A stretch of DNA of 49,986 bases, from positions 1 to 49,986 of the forward strand of contig PUNK01000019.1 in assembly GCA_003552585.1 (NCBI GenBank). Direction: 5' to 3'. The notes under the pieces were generated by a model. It was not told the origin of the DNA. It ran no database searches and worked only from the letters and a program-made list of their open reading frames with translations. Below, one piece after another: positions 24,079 to 32,575 of this stretch. This stretch comes from Thermoplasmata archaeon. GTDB taxonomy: Archaea; Thermoplasmatota; Thermoplasmata; Halarchaeoplasmatales; Halarchaeoplasmataceae. The stretch's first letter is position 1; every line of letters starts with the position of its first letter. Position numbers and translations under genes: made by a program.

Positions 24079-24987
24079 ATGAAGATGGTTACTTTACCTG
24101 CTTGGAAGAAAAAGGAAGTAAATAAGTTGTCCAACCTACTCAAAACGAGCCCCATCGTCGGCGTGGTAGATATCGAAGGTATACCAGCCTTTCAGATGCA
24201 GGAGATGAGGGAAAAACTCAGAGGGGCGGTCAACATAACTGTTTCTAGGAATACACTCATCGAAAGGGCGATCGATGAGGTGAAGGAAGAAAGAGATGAT
24301 TTTGAAGAATTGAAAGATTACCTTGGTGGACAGACCGCACTTGTAACTACGGATATAAATCCATTCAAGCTTTACAAGAGGATGGAGGCGACAAAGAGTG
24401 ATGCCCCAGCCAAAGGTGGAGAAGTTGCAGATAAAGATATAGTTGTTGAAAAGGGAAATACCCCCTTCAAACCAGGTCCCATCGTTGGAGACCTTCAAAA
24501 AGCAGGTATACCTGCATCCATACAGAGTGGGAAGGTCAAGATCAACAAAACAAAGAAGGTCGTAAAGGAAGGAGAAATTATCCCTCAGGATCTAGCAAGA
24601 ATGCTCACCAGACTGGAGATAAAACCCATAACGGTAGGATTGGATTTAAAAATAGCTTATGAAGATGGGATGTTCTTCGATCAAGATGTTCTTGACATAG
24701 ATACGGATGAATATGTAGAAAAGATAAAGCGATGCGCTCTTTCAGCATTCAATCTTTCTGTGAACGCAGCCTATCCAACAAAGCAGAACATCGAAATATT
24801 GATAAGCAAGGCATCTCGGGATGCTTTGAGTCTTGCATTCAACTCTGATCTTACAATAGATGAGAAAACGACCGAACTCAAGATAAAACAGGCCTATTCA
24901 CACATGTTGGGGCTTGCATCTAAACTCGATTCAGAAGCATTGGACGAAGAACTTTTAGAACTGACTGGAAAAGAAGATAAAAAATAG
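24079..24987 (+). CDS. rpl10: Ribosomal protein L10 (acidic stalk protein P0)
   Basis: A 302-residue P0-type L10 that anchors the L12 dimers of the stalk. PAWKKKEVNKLSNLLK, RNTLIERAIDE, ALVTTDINPFKLYK and the long C-terminal helical spine (VNAAYPTKQNIEILISKA) identify it. It ends in ELTGKEDKK and lacks the fully acidic P-protein tail seen in many archaeal P0 proteins, so it may be slightly short at the C-terminus. The first ATG (24079) and a second two codons on (24085) are both usable; GAGGG lies just upstream. Confidence 0.94.
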   Translation: MKMVTLPAWKKKEVNKLSNLLKTSPIVGVVDIEGIPAFQMQEMREKLRGAVNITVSRNTLIERAIDEVKEERDDFEELKDYLGGQTALVTTDINPFKLYKRMEATKSDAPAKGGEVADKDIVVEKGNTPFKPGPIVGDLQKAGIPASIQSGKVKINKTKKVVKEGEIIPQDLARMLTRLEIKPITVGLDLKIAYEDGMFFDQDVLDIDTDEYVEKIKRCALSAFNLSVNAAYPTKQNIEILISKASRDALSLAFNSDLTIDEKTTELKIKQAYSHMLGLASKLDSEALDEELLELTGKEDKK

Positions 24988-25007
24988 ATTCAAAGGAGGC
25001 AAAGAAT

Positions 25008-25319
25008 ATGGAATATGTATACAGCGCTTTGGTGCTTCACTCGGCAGGAAAAGATATCACCGAAGAAGGTGTGGCAAATATACTCAACGCTGCTGGAATA
25101 GAAGCCGACGAATCCAGGATCAAAGCATTGACTGCTTGTCTGGACGAAGTCGACATCCAGAAAGCTATAGAAGAGGGTATAGCTATGCCCACTGGAGGTG
25201 CTCCATCGGTACCTGAAGCCGAAGAGGAAGCTGAAGAGGAAGAAGAGGAAGAGGAAGAAGAAAGAGACGAAGAAAAGGAAAAAGAAGAAGCAGCAGCTGG
25301 GCTTGGTTCCCTTTTCTAA
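25008..25319 (+). CDS. rpl12: Ribosomal protein L12 (P1 type)
   Basis: 103 residues: N-terminal helical dimerisation domain (MEYVYSALVLHSAGKDITEE), a short hinge (MPTGGAPSVPEAEE), then an almost uninterrupted Glu-rich tail of about 30 residues ending in GLGSLF, the factor-binding tip. GGAGG precedes the ATG. The acidic stretch is longer than usual. A pair of overlapping hairpins covers its stop codon. Confidence 0.95.
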   Translation: MEYVYSALVLHSAGKDITEEGVANILNAAGIEADESRIKALTACLDEVDIQKAIEEGIAMPTGGAPSVPEAEEEAEEEEEEEEEERDEEKEKEEAAAGLGSLF

Positions 25320-25333
25320 GGGAGCTTCTCCCT
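25308..25333 (+). terminator. Two mutually exclusive hairpins at the end of rpl12
   Basis: TCCCTT (25308-25313) pairs with AAGGGA (25318-25323) across the stop codon; AGGGAG (25319-25324) also pairs with CTCCCT (25328-25333). They share the AGGGA bases, so only one can form. There is no strong T-run after them, so a classical terminator is uncertain. Confidence 0.3.
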
Positions 25334-25377
25334 CTCGGACCTCTTTACCCCTTCTCAGAGGCGTTAGTCGCCCATAA

Positions 25378-25387
25378 GTATTATAAA
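25378..25387 (+). promoter_or_regulatory. TATA box of the second ftsZ
   Basis: GTATTATAAA, predicting transcription near 25408 and a leader of about 27 bases containing GGAGAGG before the ATG at 25435. It suggests that this ftsZ is transcribed apart from the ribosomal operon. Confidence 0.45.
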
Positions 25388-25434
25388 GGTATTCGAACAT
25401 AACTCTGGCAACCTACATAAGGAGAGGAAAGAAT

Positions 25435-26523
25435 ATGGACTCACTCGTCAAAAATGCACTGGATAGAGATAGAAAAGAAAAAAAAGGTGGGATGACCGAC
25501 GAAGAAGTTGATGAAGAGTTGATGGACGTTTTAAAGGACCTTCAAACCAAAATAACTATAATCGGTCTTGGTGGAGCAGGTGGAAACACTCTAAACCGTC
25601 TTGCTGCCGAGGGGATAAAAGGAGCTAAGCTAGTAGCTGGTAACACCGATGCCCAGCACCTTTTAAACGTTACAGCGGATAGAAAAATATTGATGGGGAG
25701 AAAGCTCACCAGAGGATTGGGAGCCGGAGCAAAACCTGAGGTCGGTGAAAGAGCAACCGAAGAAGTCCTAGATCAGTTCGAAGACATTATTGGAGAATCC
25801 GACATCGTCTTCATAACATGTGGTCTGGGAGGGGGCACGGGAACTGGTTCCGTGGCACCCATAGCTAGATTGGCCAAAGAACATGACGCCCTCACTGTGG
25901 CAGTTATGACAAAACCATTTTCTGCTGAAGGCAAATCCCGAGAAAAGAACGCAAGATGGGGGATACAAAGGATAGGTCCTCATGCCGATAGCTTGATTGT
26001 AGTACCTAATGACAAACTTCTGGAAATCGCTCCACGGATGTCGTTGAACAAGGCCTTCAAAGTAGCTGACGAAGTATTGATGAGGTCGATAAAAGGTATG
26101 ACGGAACTGGTAACAAAACCCGGCCTTGTAAATTTAGATTATAACGACCTCAGGACGATCATGGAGAGGTCTGGAATGGCGATGGTGGGCATGGGAGAGT
26201 CTAGTGCCGCTGGAGAAAGTAGAGCAATCGAAGCCATCGATAACGCCATAAACTCTCCACTATTGGATGTCGATATATCGAGTGCCAAAGGAGCACTGAT
26301 CAATGTCACAGGAGGTAGTGACATGAGTGTTAAAGAAGCGGAAAGTGCTGCAAAAGAGATCGAGAGGAGGATAAGCCCTGATGCCGATATAATCTGGGGT
26401 TGTAATGTAGATCCCACACTAGACAACACGATAAAGGTGATGCTCGTGGCAACCGGTATAAAAACTAGCGAAATATTTCCAGGCCCGGAGATGAAAGACG
26501 AAAAGATAGCCAAGGTCTATTGA
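25435..26523 (+). CDS. ftsZ: FtsZ (second copy, FtsZ1-like)
   Basis: 362 residues. An N-terminal charged extension of about 38 residues precedes the GTPase core; GLGGAGGNTLNRL and GGGTGTG (about 132-138) bind GTP, and NLDYNDLRTIM is the T7 loop with catalytic aspartates. The C-terminal GIKTSEIFPGPEM resembles the conserved partner-binding region of FtsZ1. The two FtsZ proteins here differ clearly in the N-terminal extension, the T7 region and the C-terminus, as in archaea with FtsZ1/FtsZ2 division of labour. Its stop overlaps the convergent agmatinase gene by 7 bases. Confidence 0.93.
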   Translation: MDSLVKNALDRDRKEKKGGMTDEEVDEELMDVLKDLQTKITIIGLGGAGGNTLNRLAAEGIKGAKLVAGNTDAQHLLNVTADRKILMGRKLTRGLGAGAKPEVGERATEEVLDQFEDIIGESDIVFITCGLGGGTGTGSVAPIARLAKEHDALTVAVMTKPFSAEGKSREKNARWGIQRIGPHADSLIVVPNDKLLEIAPRMSLNKAFKVADEVLMRSIKGMTELVTKPGLVNLDYNDLRTIMERSGMAMVGMGESSAAGESRAIEAIDNAINSPLLDVDISSAKGALINVTGGSDMSVKEAESAAKEIERRISPDADIIWGCNVDPTLDNTIKVMLVATGIKTSEIFPGPEMKDEKIAKVY

Positions 26524-27338
26524 ACTTCTCTCGAACCAATGACTTCATAAACGAGTCTTGCAGCTAGGTTTAAGCTGACTCCTGAAGGATCATATCTTGG
26601 ATTTGTTTCTACGATATCCATACCAACTAATAGATATGATATGTCTGATATTATGTTCTTAACGTGGACTGGTTTTATTCCAAAGGGTTCTGGATTGCCT
26701 ACGCCCGGAACCAAGGAAGGATCGAAAACATCCATATCCAATGACAAGTAAAGATCTTGACCTTCGAAACGTTCTTTGAGCAATTTTCCAGTCAGTTCCG
26801 ACACATCATCAGCCGATATGAATTCCGGAAGTTGAGCCCCGGCACATCCGTGGGATAGGGAACGTACACCCACGATCATCATTTCGTTGATGGATAGCTC
26901 GGATAATCTTCTGTTAACGGTTGCATGACTACCCTTTAGTCCCTCGTACTCGTCCCTGTAATCCATATGTGCATCTAAAACCAAAACCGAAATATCATCT
27001 TCAAATTCTGATACAGCATGAGGTGTTAAAGAATGTTCTCCACCTAAAATTATAGGGAATCTTTTTTCTTCTATCGAGATGGAAACAGCTTCTTTGACAC
27101 GTTTTTCCATCTGATCTAAAGAATTCATCTCCTCTAGATCGCCTCTATCAAATATGCCCGCATCGGGTAAAAAAAAGTCATACTCCATGATGTAGGGTTC
27201 AAAACAGTAAGAGGCTTTTCGTATCTCGTCCGGTGCCAAAGCTGAACCCGCTCTGAAGGAGCTGGTCCCATCGAAAGGAACCCCAATTATCTCATAGTTA
27301 CATTCAGTTGGATGTGATCGAGCACCTGCAAATCTCAT
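26517..27338 (-). CDS. speB: Agmatinase / arginase-family ureohydrolase
   Basis: 273 residues of the dimanganese ureohydrolase family. The metal ligands are in ILGGEHSLT, VLDAHMDYRDEY and LSLDMDVFDPSLVPG; the C-terminal GMDIVETNPRYDPSG is typical of agmatinase. It most likely converts agmatine to putrescine for polyamine synthesis. It starts directly after the eIF5A stop and shares its transcript; polyamines supply the aminobutyl group of hypusine on eIF5A, so the pairing makes functional sense. Confidence 0.9.
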   Translation of the reverse strand: MRFAGARSHPTECNYEIIGVPFDGTSSFRAGSALAPDEIRKASYCFEPYIMEYDFFLPDAGIFDRGDLEEMNSLDQMEKRVKEAVSISIEEKRFPIILGGEHSLTPHAVSEFEDDISVLVLDAHMDYRDEYEGLKGSHATVNRRLSELSINEMMIVGVRSLSHGCAGAQLPEFISADDVSELTGKLLKERFEGQDLYLSLDMDVFDPSLVPGVGNPEPFGIKPVHVKNIISDISYLLVGMDIVETNPRYDPSGVSLNLAARLVYEVIGSREVQ

Positions 27339-27728
27339 CTATACCCTTGTTAATTTTTTCCTACCTTCAGTCTCTAAATAACCAACTTCCTGACCCTGTT
27401 CGATCTTGTCCAAGGTATCTTCATCGTCTATTGCCAGATTGAATGTATCATAGTTGTCCATGTCCATCAACTTGATTTCGTCCCCCATGATACTTATCAC
27501 CTGAGCCTTTCTTTTATCTATGATAGGAACCCTGACTTTATGTGTAACAGGGCTTATCATACTGTGCTTCTTTCCATCGAATACACCTATCGCCTGGATA
27601 CGTGCTTTGGCTTCACCGTGCTTTCCTGGTTTAGAGGTGTCGATGCTCTTGATCTTACACGGTTCGTCATCGATCATCATGTAGTTGTTAACCTTGAGAC
27701 TCCTGATCTCGCTCTGTTCCCATGCCAT
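27339..27728 (-). CDS. Translation factor eIF5A
   Basis: 129 residues. DTSKPGKHGEAKARI holds the hypusinated lysine at 36, and KVNNYMMIDDEPCKI and the OB-fold C-terminus match archaeal eIF5A, which relieves stalling at polyproline. The ORF extends to 27800, but homology starts at the ATG at 27728 (MAWEQ). A TATA box 25-30 bases upstream gives a near-leaderless mRNA and rules out the longer form. Confidence 0.95.
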   Translation of the reverse strand: MAWEQSEIRSLKVNNYMMIDDEPCKIKSIDTSKPGKHGEAKARIQAIGVFDGKKHSMISPVTHKVRVPIIDKRKAQVISIMGDEIKLMDMDNYDTFNLAIDDEDTLDKIEQGQEVGYLETEGRKKLTRV

Positions 27729-27754
27729 TTTATCAGAAGAGGGTATGGAAAGGA

Positions 27755-27766
27755 CTATTAAAAAAA
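27755..27766 (-). promoter_or_regulatory. TATA box of the eIF5A-speB operon
   Basis: TTTTTTTAATAG on the minus strand, predicting transcription near 27732, four bases before the eIF5A ATG at 27728. Confidence 0.5.
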
Positions 27767-27817
27767 TTGCGCAGGAGGGAGGACGAAATATGTCCCCCAT
27801 CCGAAGATAAGCGTGTT

Positions 27818-29632
27818 TTAAATCTTCTCAGTGTCCTCAGCCAAGGTTTCGAAGGTTTCTAGATAATCCCTGAGCACGGAGAGACCTCTTTCCCAGAAAT
27901 CAGGGTCAGTTATATCCACACCTGCCCTTTTCAACAGGTCCTTCGGGTCCTCAGATCCCCCGAGTTCAAGTATTTCCAGGTACTTGGGAACAAATTCTTC
28001 TCCTTCTTCCTGATAAAGGTTGTATAGAGCCAGTACGAGCAGTTCGCCGAATGCATAAGCGTAACAGTAGAAGGGATAATGTACAAAGTGGAGTACATAG
28101 GACCACCACCACCCATAATCGTCGGTGAGCTCAACCGATTCACCGAACTCCTTACGGTTGGCTTCGAGCCATAACTCGTTTATTTGTTCCGGTTTGAGCT
28201 CTCCTTTTTCGTTCCTGGCTTTATGGAGCATCTGTTCGAACCGTGTCATAACCACCTGTCTAAATACCGTGGCAAAATCACTCTGTAACTTATTTCCGAT
28301 CAAAACCAATTTGGATTCCGGATCATCTTCTTCCTTCATCAGTTTATCGAAAAGAAGCATCTCCCCGAAGACACTAGCCATCTCTGCTGTTGTAAGGGGG
28401 GTGCTCTGCTGTAAGTAGCCCTGAGTCCTGGCAAGGTATTGGTGTACACCGTGTCCCAATTCATGAGCCATGGTCATCATGTCTCTTAACTGGTCGGTAA
28501 AGTTCAACAATATATAGGGATGGACTGAAGGAACCGTGCTAGCACTGAAGGCTCCGCCCCTCTTGCCGGGCTTGAGTTCAGCGTCGATCCAATCGTTATC
28601 GAAGAACTTTTCAGCGATCTGACGCATCTTGGGTGAAAATTTTTCATAGGCATCTAGTACATTCTCCTTGCTCTCCTGAAAATTCACTTCGGGCTTCGGT
28701 CCAGGTAGAGGGTTATATCGGTCGTAATCATACAATTTATCGTAACCCTGTATTTTACGTTTTAGCTCGTAAAATTTCTCCACTATATCCGTATTGTTTA
28801 TGCATGCTTGCATCAATGCATCCACTGTTTCTTTATCAACCCGGTTGCTCAAGTTACGGGGTGTCATCGGATCAGGATATCCTCTGAACTCCCCCTCTGT
28901 AGAGTGATTAAGCACAATGTTATTGAATATAAAAGTCAGCAATCTTTTCTTGGATTTCAAAGTCTCTGTCACTGCCTCCTTAGCGTTCTTTCTAGTTCCT
29001 CTATCCTCCTCGTATAGGAGTGAAAGAGCTTGATCTAAGACCATTTCCTTTGTCTCTCCTTCCACATCAACTTCCACCTTCATCTCGCCTATGGTCTCGT
29101 CGAAGAGTCTAACGAAGGCCTTCTTGGCGGTGTTCTGCATCGATTCTACTATCTGTTCCTCCCTTTCCGAGAGCATGTAAGGAGTATATCTCCGCCAATG
29201 TCGGATGTATGCCTTATATCGTTCCAGCTCTTCAGCTTCCATGTATCGTCCAGCCTCTTCATCGGCTAGCTCCTGCCACTCCAACTGGAAAAATATCAAC
29301 TTGTTCTTTATCTCGCTCATCTTTTCCTGTGCCTTTGTATAGAGTGCTCCTCTATCAGGGTCCTGGGTATCGGTAGAAAAATGCAAAGAAGCAAAGCTGC
29401 CTGCCTTTGCTATGGTTTCATAGATCTCTTCATACTCCTCGATCGCTTCCCTAAACTCAGCAGGACTCAACTCCGCTTTTTCCAACCTTCCTCTATATTT
29501 CTCTTCGAACGAATCGGCACGTTTGAGTGATTCATTGATATCTTCTTCCAACTTAGGAACGTCAGGCCCAGCGTAAAGATCTGAAAGATCCCATCTTATC
29601 CCGTCGGCACTACTCGATTTGTCTTCGGTCAT
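27818..29632 (-). CDS. pepF: Oligoendopeptidase F-type M3 metallopeptidase
   Basis: About 604 residues. The zinc site is HELGH (His390, Glu391, His394) in TMAHELGHGVHQYL, with the third ligand expected in TAEMASVFGEML. WDLSDLYAGPDVPKLEEDI at the start and the large helical N-terminal half are typical of PepF, a cytoplasmic enzyme that cuts short peptides. I start at the ATG at 29632, since the hydrophobic 16 residues before it (open to 29680) look like upstream sequence, though they could in principle be a real extension. It suits an amino-acid-using lifestyle. Confidence 0.9.
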   Translation of the reverse strand: MTEDKSSSADGIRWDLSDLYAGPDVPKLEEDINESLKRADSFEEKYRGRLEKAELSPAEFREAIEEYEEIYETIAKAGSFASLHFSTDTQDPDRGALYTKAQEKMSEIKNKLIFFQLEWQELADEEAGRYMEAEELERYKAYIRHWRRYTPYMLSEREEQIVESMQNTAKKAFVRLFDETIGEMKVEVDVEGETKEMVLDQALSLLYEEDRGTRKNAKEAVTETLKSKKRLLTFIFNNIVLNHSTEGEFRGYPDPMTPRNLSNRVDKETVDALMQACINNTDIVEKFYELKRKIQGYDKLYDYDRYNPLPGPKPEVNFQESKENVLDAYEKFSPKMRQIAEKFFDNDWIDAELKPGKRGGAFSASTVPSVHPYILLNFTDQLRDMMTMAHELGHGVHQYLARTQGYLQQSTPLTTAEMASVFGEMLLFDKLMKEEDDPESKLVLIGNKLQSDFATVFRQVVMTRFEQMLHKARNEKGELKPEQINELWLEANRKEFGESVELTDDYGWWWSYVLHFVHYPFYCYAYAFGELLVLALYNLYQEEGEEFVPKYLEILELGGSEDPKDLLKRAGVDITDPDFWERGLSVLRDYLETFETLAEDTEKI

Positions 29633-29678
29633 AAATACACCTAGATGGGGAATAAATGTAAACAAAATAAAGTTTCTC

Positions 29679-29695
29679 ATATCTTGATAAGATAT
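29679..29695. repeat. 7-base perfect inverted repeat upstream of pepF
   Basis: ATATCTT (29679-29685), spacer GAT, AAGATAT (29689-29695). It lies in the divergent spacer between pepF (minus) and UMP kinase (plus), at the place expected for pepF promoter elements, so it may be an operator or an AT-rich TATA element. A related AAGATATAA follows near 29718. Confidence 0.35.
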
Positions 29696-29765
29696 ATCCT
29701 CTATAATGTGATGAATATATATAAGATATAATTAGGAAGAGGAAAATTAGATCAAAACCGCATCC

Positions 29766-29774
29766 GTTAAATAT
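29766..29774 (+). promoter_or_regulatory. TATA box of the UMP kinase gene
   Basis: GTTAAATAT, predicting transcription near 29796, about 9 bases before the TTG start at 29805 and just ahead of GGTG. Confidence 0.45.
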
Positions 29775-29804
29775 GTCCCCGAATCTTTCACATCAGGTGC
29801 TAAA

Positions 29805-30494
29805 TTGCGAGAAGACATAGTGGTTTCGATAGGAGGTTCCATCTTATTACCTAAGGAGGACGACATAGAAGGTCTGAAAAATTTATCTAAGATGCTTTTG
29901 AAGGTTTCTGAGGATTTTAATCTCTACCTTGTAACGGGAGGAGGGCGGATAGCGAGAAAATATATACGATGGGGGAGAAGTCTCGGGGTGGATGAAGCTG
30001 CTCTAGACGAGTTGGGTATCCGGACATCTAGATTGAACGCAAGATTGTTGATATTGGCCCTAGGAAAGAAAGTATATCCTGTTCCAGCTCTGGGATTTGA
30101 CGAGGCCATATCCGCAGGAAACCATTACAATATCGTGACCATGGGCGGTACTCACCCAGGACATACAACCGATGCGGTATCCGCCATGCTGGCTGAAAGG
30201 TTGAGATGCAAACGTCTCATCAATGTTACATCTGTGGATGGAGTTTACTCCGACGACCCTCGTTTAGATAAGGAGGCCACCAGGTTCGACAGATTGGATC
30301 ACGACGAGCTAATATCCATAGTAGGAAAGAACGAAGGTAGAGCAGGACCCAACGTGGTCTTCGACCCTCTTGCAGCCAAGATAATAAAAAGAGCGGGTAT
30401 CAAGACATACATCGTTTCCGGTGATGATCTAAAGAATATCGAAGCCGCGATAAAAGACGAGGAGTTCCACGGTACTATTATCGGAGATACCTGA
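29805..30494 (+). CDS. pyrH: UMP kinase (archaeal amino-acid-kinase-fold type)
   Basis: 229 residues. IVVSIGGSILLP at the start, YLVTGGGRIARKYI, GGTHPGHTTDAVSAMLAE and NVTSVDGVYSDDPR match archaeal PyrH, which makes UDP from UMP. The start is a TTG at 29805 with GGTG upstream; no ATG precedes the motif GGS. It is probably monocistronic; the phosphate transporter that follows has its own promoter region. Together with pyrC at 9.8 kb it is one of two pyrimidine genes in the window. Confidence 0.92.
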   Translation: MREDIVVSIGGSILLPKEDDIEGLKNLSKMLLKVSEDFNLYLVTGGGRIARKYIRWGRSLGVDEAALDELGIRTSRLNARLLILALGKKVYPVPALGFDEAISAGNHYNIVTMGGTHPGHTTDAVSAMLAERLRCKRLINVTSVDGVYSDDPRLDKEATRFDRLDHDELISIVGKNEGRAGPNVVFDPLAAKIIKRAGIKTYIVSGDDLKNIEAAIKDEEFHGTIIGDT

Positions 30495-30496
30495 TT

Positions 30497-30524
30497 CTAT
30501 ATAGGATATATAGTCTATATAAGG
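30497..30524 (+). repeat. Tandem TATA-like direct repeats upstream of the phosphate transporter
   Basis: CTATATAGG (30497-30505) and CTATATAAGG (30515-30524) are near-identical with an 18-base period; between them GATATATAG (30505-30513) forms an inverted partner. The second copy is well placed as the PiT TATA box (start near 30545, ATG at 30561). The extra copy may be a regulator site or a second promoter. Confidence 0.4.
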
Positions 30525-30560
30525 TAAATTGAAATATGTATTCTAATTAGCATCTAGTGT

Positions 30561-31811
30561 ATGTTAGGATATACCACTTTTCAGTTGGCGTTCCTTGCAC
30601 TAGCCCTAGCCGCTGGCCTTTACATGGCATGGAATATTGGGGCTAATGATCTGGCCAACTCAATGTCATCGGCAGTAGGGGCTAAAGCTATAACCCATAA
30701 ACAAGCCGTTGTCATCGCTTCGGTTATCACAGTAGCAGGAGCCTTGTTGGCAGGGGAACATGTCACTAGTACAGTGCAGGTAGGTATATTCGATACGACT
30801 GCCATAGATGATCCAAATAAACTCGCTTTCGGTGCCTTAGCAGCGGTTACAGCGGCAGGGATATGGATTACGGTCGCTACATGGAAAGCTTTACCTATCT
30901 CGACTTCTCATTCTATAGTTGGAGGCATGTTAGGATACGGATTATTGGCTGGAGGAACAGGGATCATATCTTGGGGAACTTTAGGACGTATCATCACAAG
31001 TTGGATCACCTCCCCTATCTTTGGAGCGATAGGAGCTTTTCTCATATTCAAACTTATAGTGAGGGTAATATTTGATTCTAAAACACCTTTTATAACAGCA
31101 AAAAAATTCGTCCCATATTTCTTAGGAGTTACTATCTTTATCATATCTTTATCTTTGCTTTATAATACTTCACTTTCATTCCGTATTTTTGGCGAAAAAT
31201 TAAGTCTGATGCACGCCCTATTTTATTCCATATTCCCAGCGGTATTGATAGGGTATTTTGGTAAATATCCCGTTTTAGCGGGTGTTGAAGATGGAGAGGG
31301 TATAGAAGATGTAGAGGATGTTTTTAGAAGGCTACAGATACTGACTTCATGCTATGTAGCCTTCTCATTTGGTGCAAACAACGTAGGTAATGCCATGGGA
31401 CCCGTTGTACTGGTAATACAGTCCATTTTAGGGACAACAGGATTACCTTATTTTTTGAGTAATGAGATATTACTATTGGTTGGTGGGATCGGTTTAGCTA
31501 TAGGTATTTCAACATGGGGGTATAAAGTGATACAGACGGTCGGATTCAACCTCACTGCACTGACAAATACTAGAGGTTTTTCTGTAGATTTTGGAGCCGC
31601 CACCGTTATGCTCGTCGCAGCGATGATGGGGATGCCGATATCCACGAGCCATACTGTGGTCGGATCGGTATTAGGAGTGGGCCTAGCACGTGGTGTTGAA
31701 GCGATAGATTTATCAGTCATTAGGAGAATTATCATATCATGGCTGATAACTGTTCCGATCGCAGCTTTGAGTTCAGTTGGAATATATCTTGGAATAATGT
31801 GGATCATATGA
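30561..31811 (+). CDS. pit: PiT-family inorganic phosphate transporter
   Basis: A 416-residue integral membrane carrier with the duplicated PiT signature: MAWNIGANDLANSMSSAVGA in the N-terminal half and VAFSFGANNVGNAMGPVVL in the C-terminal half, and the paired ALPISTSHSIVGG and GMPISTSHTVVGS motifs. About ten hydrophobic segments are visible, with a central charged loop (EDGEGIEDVEDVF). It imports phosphate with a coupling ion. It is followed 20 bases later by a DUF47 protein, the usual PiT partner, and then by a PhoU-like regulator. Confidence 0.94.
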   Translation: MLGYTTFQLAFLALALAAGLYMAWNIGANDLANSMSSAVGAKAITHKQAVVIASVITVAGALLAGEHVTSTVQVGIFDTTAIDDPNKLAFGALAAVTAAGIWITVATWKALPISTSHSIVGGMLGYGLLAGGTGIISWGTLGRIITSWITSPIFGAIGAFLIFKLIVRVIFDSKTPFITAKKFVPYFLGVTIFIISLSLLYNTSLSFRIFGEKLSLMHALFYSIFPAVLIGYFGKYPVLAGVEDGEGIEDVEDVFRRLQILTSCYVAFSFGANNVGNAMGPVVLVIQSILGTTGLPYFLSNEILLLVGGIGLAIGISTWGYKVIQTVGFNLTALTNTRGFSVDFGAATVMLVAAMMGMPISTSHTVVGSVLGVGLARGVEAIDLSVIRRIIISWLITVPIAALSSVGIYLGIMWII

Positions 31812-31831
31812 TTAAATAGGAGGAAGAAAGG

Positions 31832-32518
31832 ATGACAGCAAAATTTAGAAGAGCGAGTCTTGAAGAAACTTTCTTTAAATCACCCTTCGACGGACTTTGT
31901 AAACACGCTGAGTTGACAAAATTAGGCATACAGGAGTTAAAGAAGGGTATCAAACTCTATGTGGATGGGAAATTCGAGAAAGCTGAAGGGCATTTCAAAA
32001 AGGTATCGAAGATCGAGCATGAGGCGGACAGGGTGAAGATGAACATATGGGAGAACCTACCCAGCTTTATTTTCATGCCCATGAGGCGTGAAGACTTCAT
32101 GAAACTGTTGAAGGAAACTGACGCTTTGATCGATAATGCGGAAAACGTTAGCGTACTCCTACCTATGAGAAATGAGGAGATACCCGAAGCTATATCCGAC
32201 GACTTCAAACAATTTGCCGATAAGATATTCGAGGCCGCTAAGGCATACGATATGATCATGGACACCTTTACCGAGGTATTGAGTTCTTCTTTCAGTAAAC
32301 GATCGAAAGAGAAAACCAGGAAGCTGCACGAACAGATATGCCAGATGGAATACGAGGCGGATAATATCGAATCGAAGATATCGAGATGGCTCTTCAATTA
32401 TGATGAAGTACCACTCACTGCGGTCCATCTCCTTAAAGTTGTGGATAGGATGGACTCGATAGCCGATCATGCGGAGAATGTAGCCGATATGTTAGTAGCT
32501 ACATTGGAAAAGAAATAA
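31832..32518 (+). CDS. DUF47 / PhoU-like protein, partner of PiT
   Basis: 228 residues, all helical. The two acidic metal-binding segments typical of DUF47/PhoU bundles appear as ISKIEHEADRVKMNI-like (VSKIEHEADRVK) and QICQMEYEADNIESKI, and the C-terminus has VVDRMDSIADHAENVADML. DUF47 proteins are found next to PiT and are thought to gate or regulate it. AGGAGG precedes the ATG and the gap from PiT is 20 bases, so they are one operon. Confidence 0.9.
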   Translation: MTAKFRRASLEETFFKSPFDGLCKHAELTKLGIQELKKGIKLYVDGKFEKAEGHFKKVSKIEHEADRVKMNIWENLPSFIFMPMRREDFMKLLKETDALIDNAENVSVLLPMRNEEIPEAISDDFKQFADKIFEAAKAYDMIMDTFTEVLSSSFSKRSKEKTRKLHEQICQMEYEADNIESKISRWLFNYDEVPLTAVHLLKVVDRMDSIADHAENVADMLVATLEKK

Positions 32519-32575
32519 CGGCAACAATACATAGATTGAGTAAGAACTAAATAGACAGAGTCCATACTATGTTTG

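Noticed and set aside
24990-25400. A 136-codon minus-strand open frame rich in Phe and Leu
   Set aside because: It is the complement of the Glu-rich tail of L12.
29633-29680. Signal peptide on PepF
   Set aside because: The 16 extra residues are hydrophobic but PepF is cytosolic and the MTEDKSSS start is typical.
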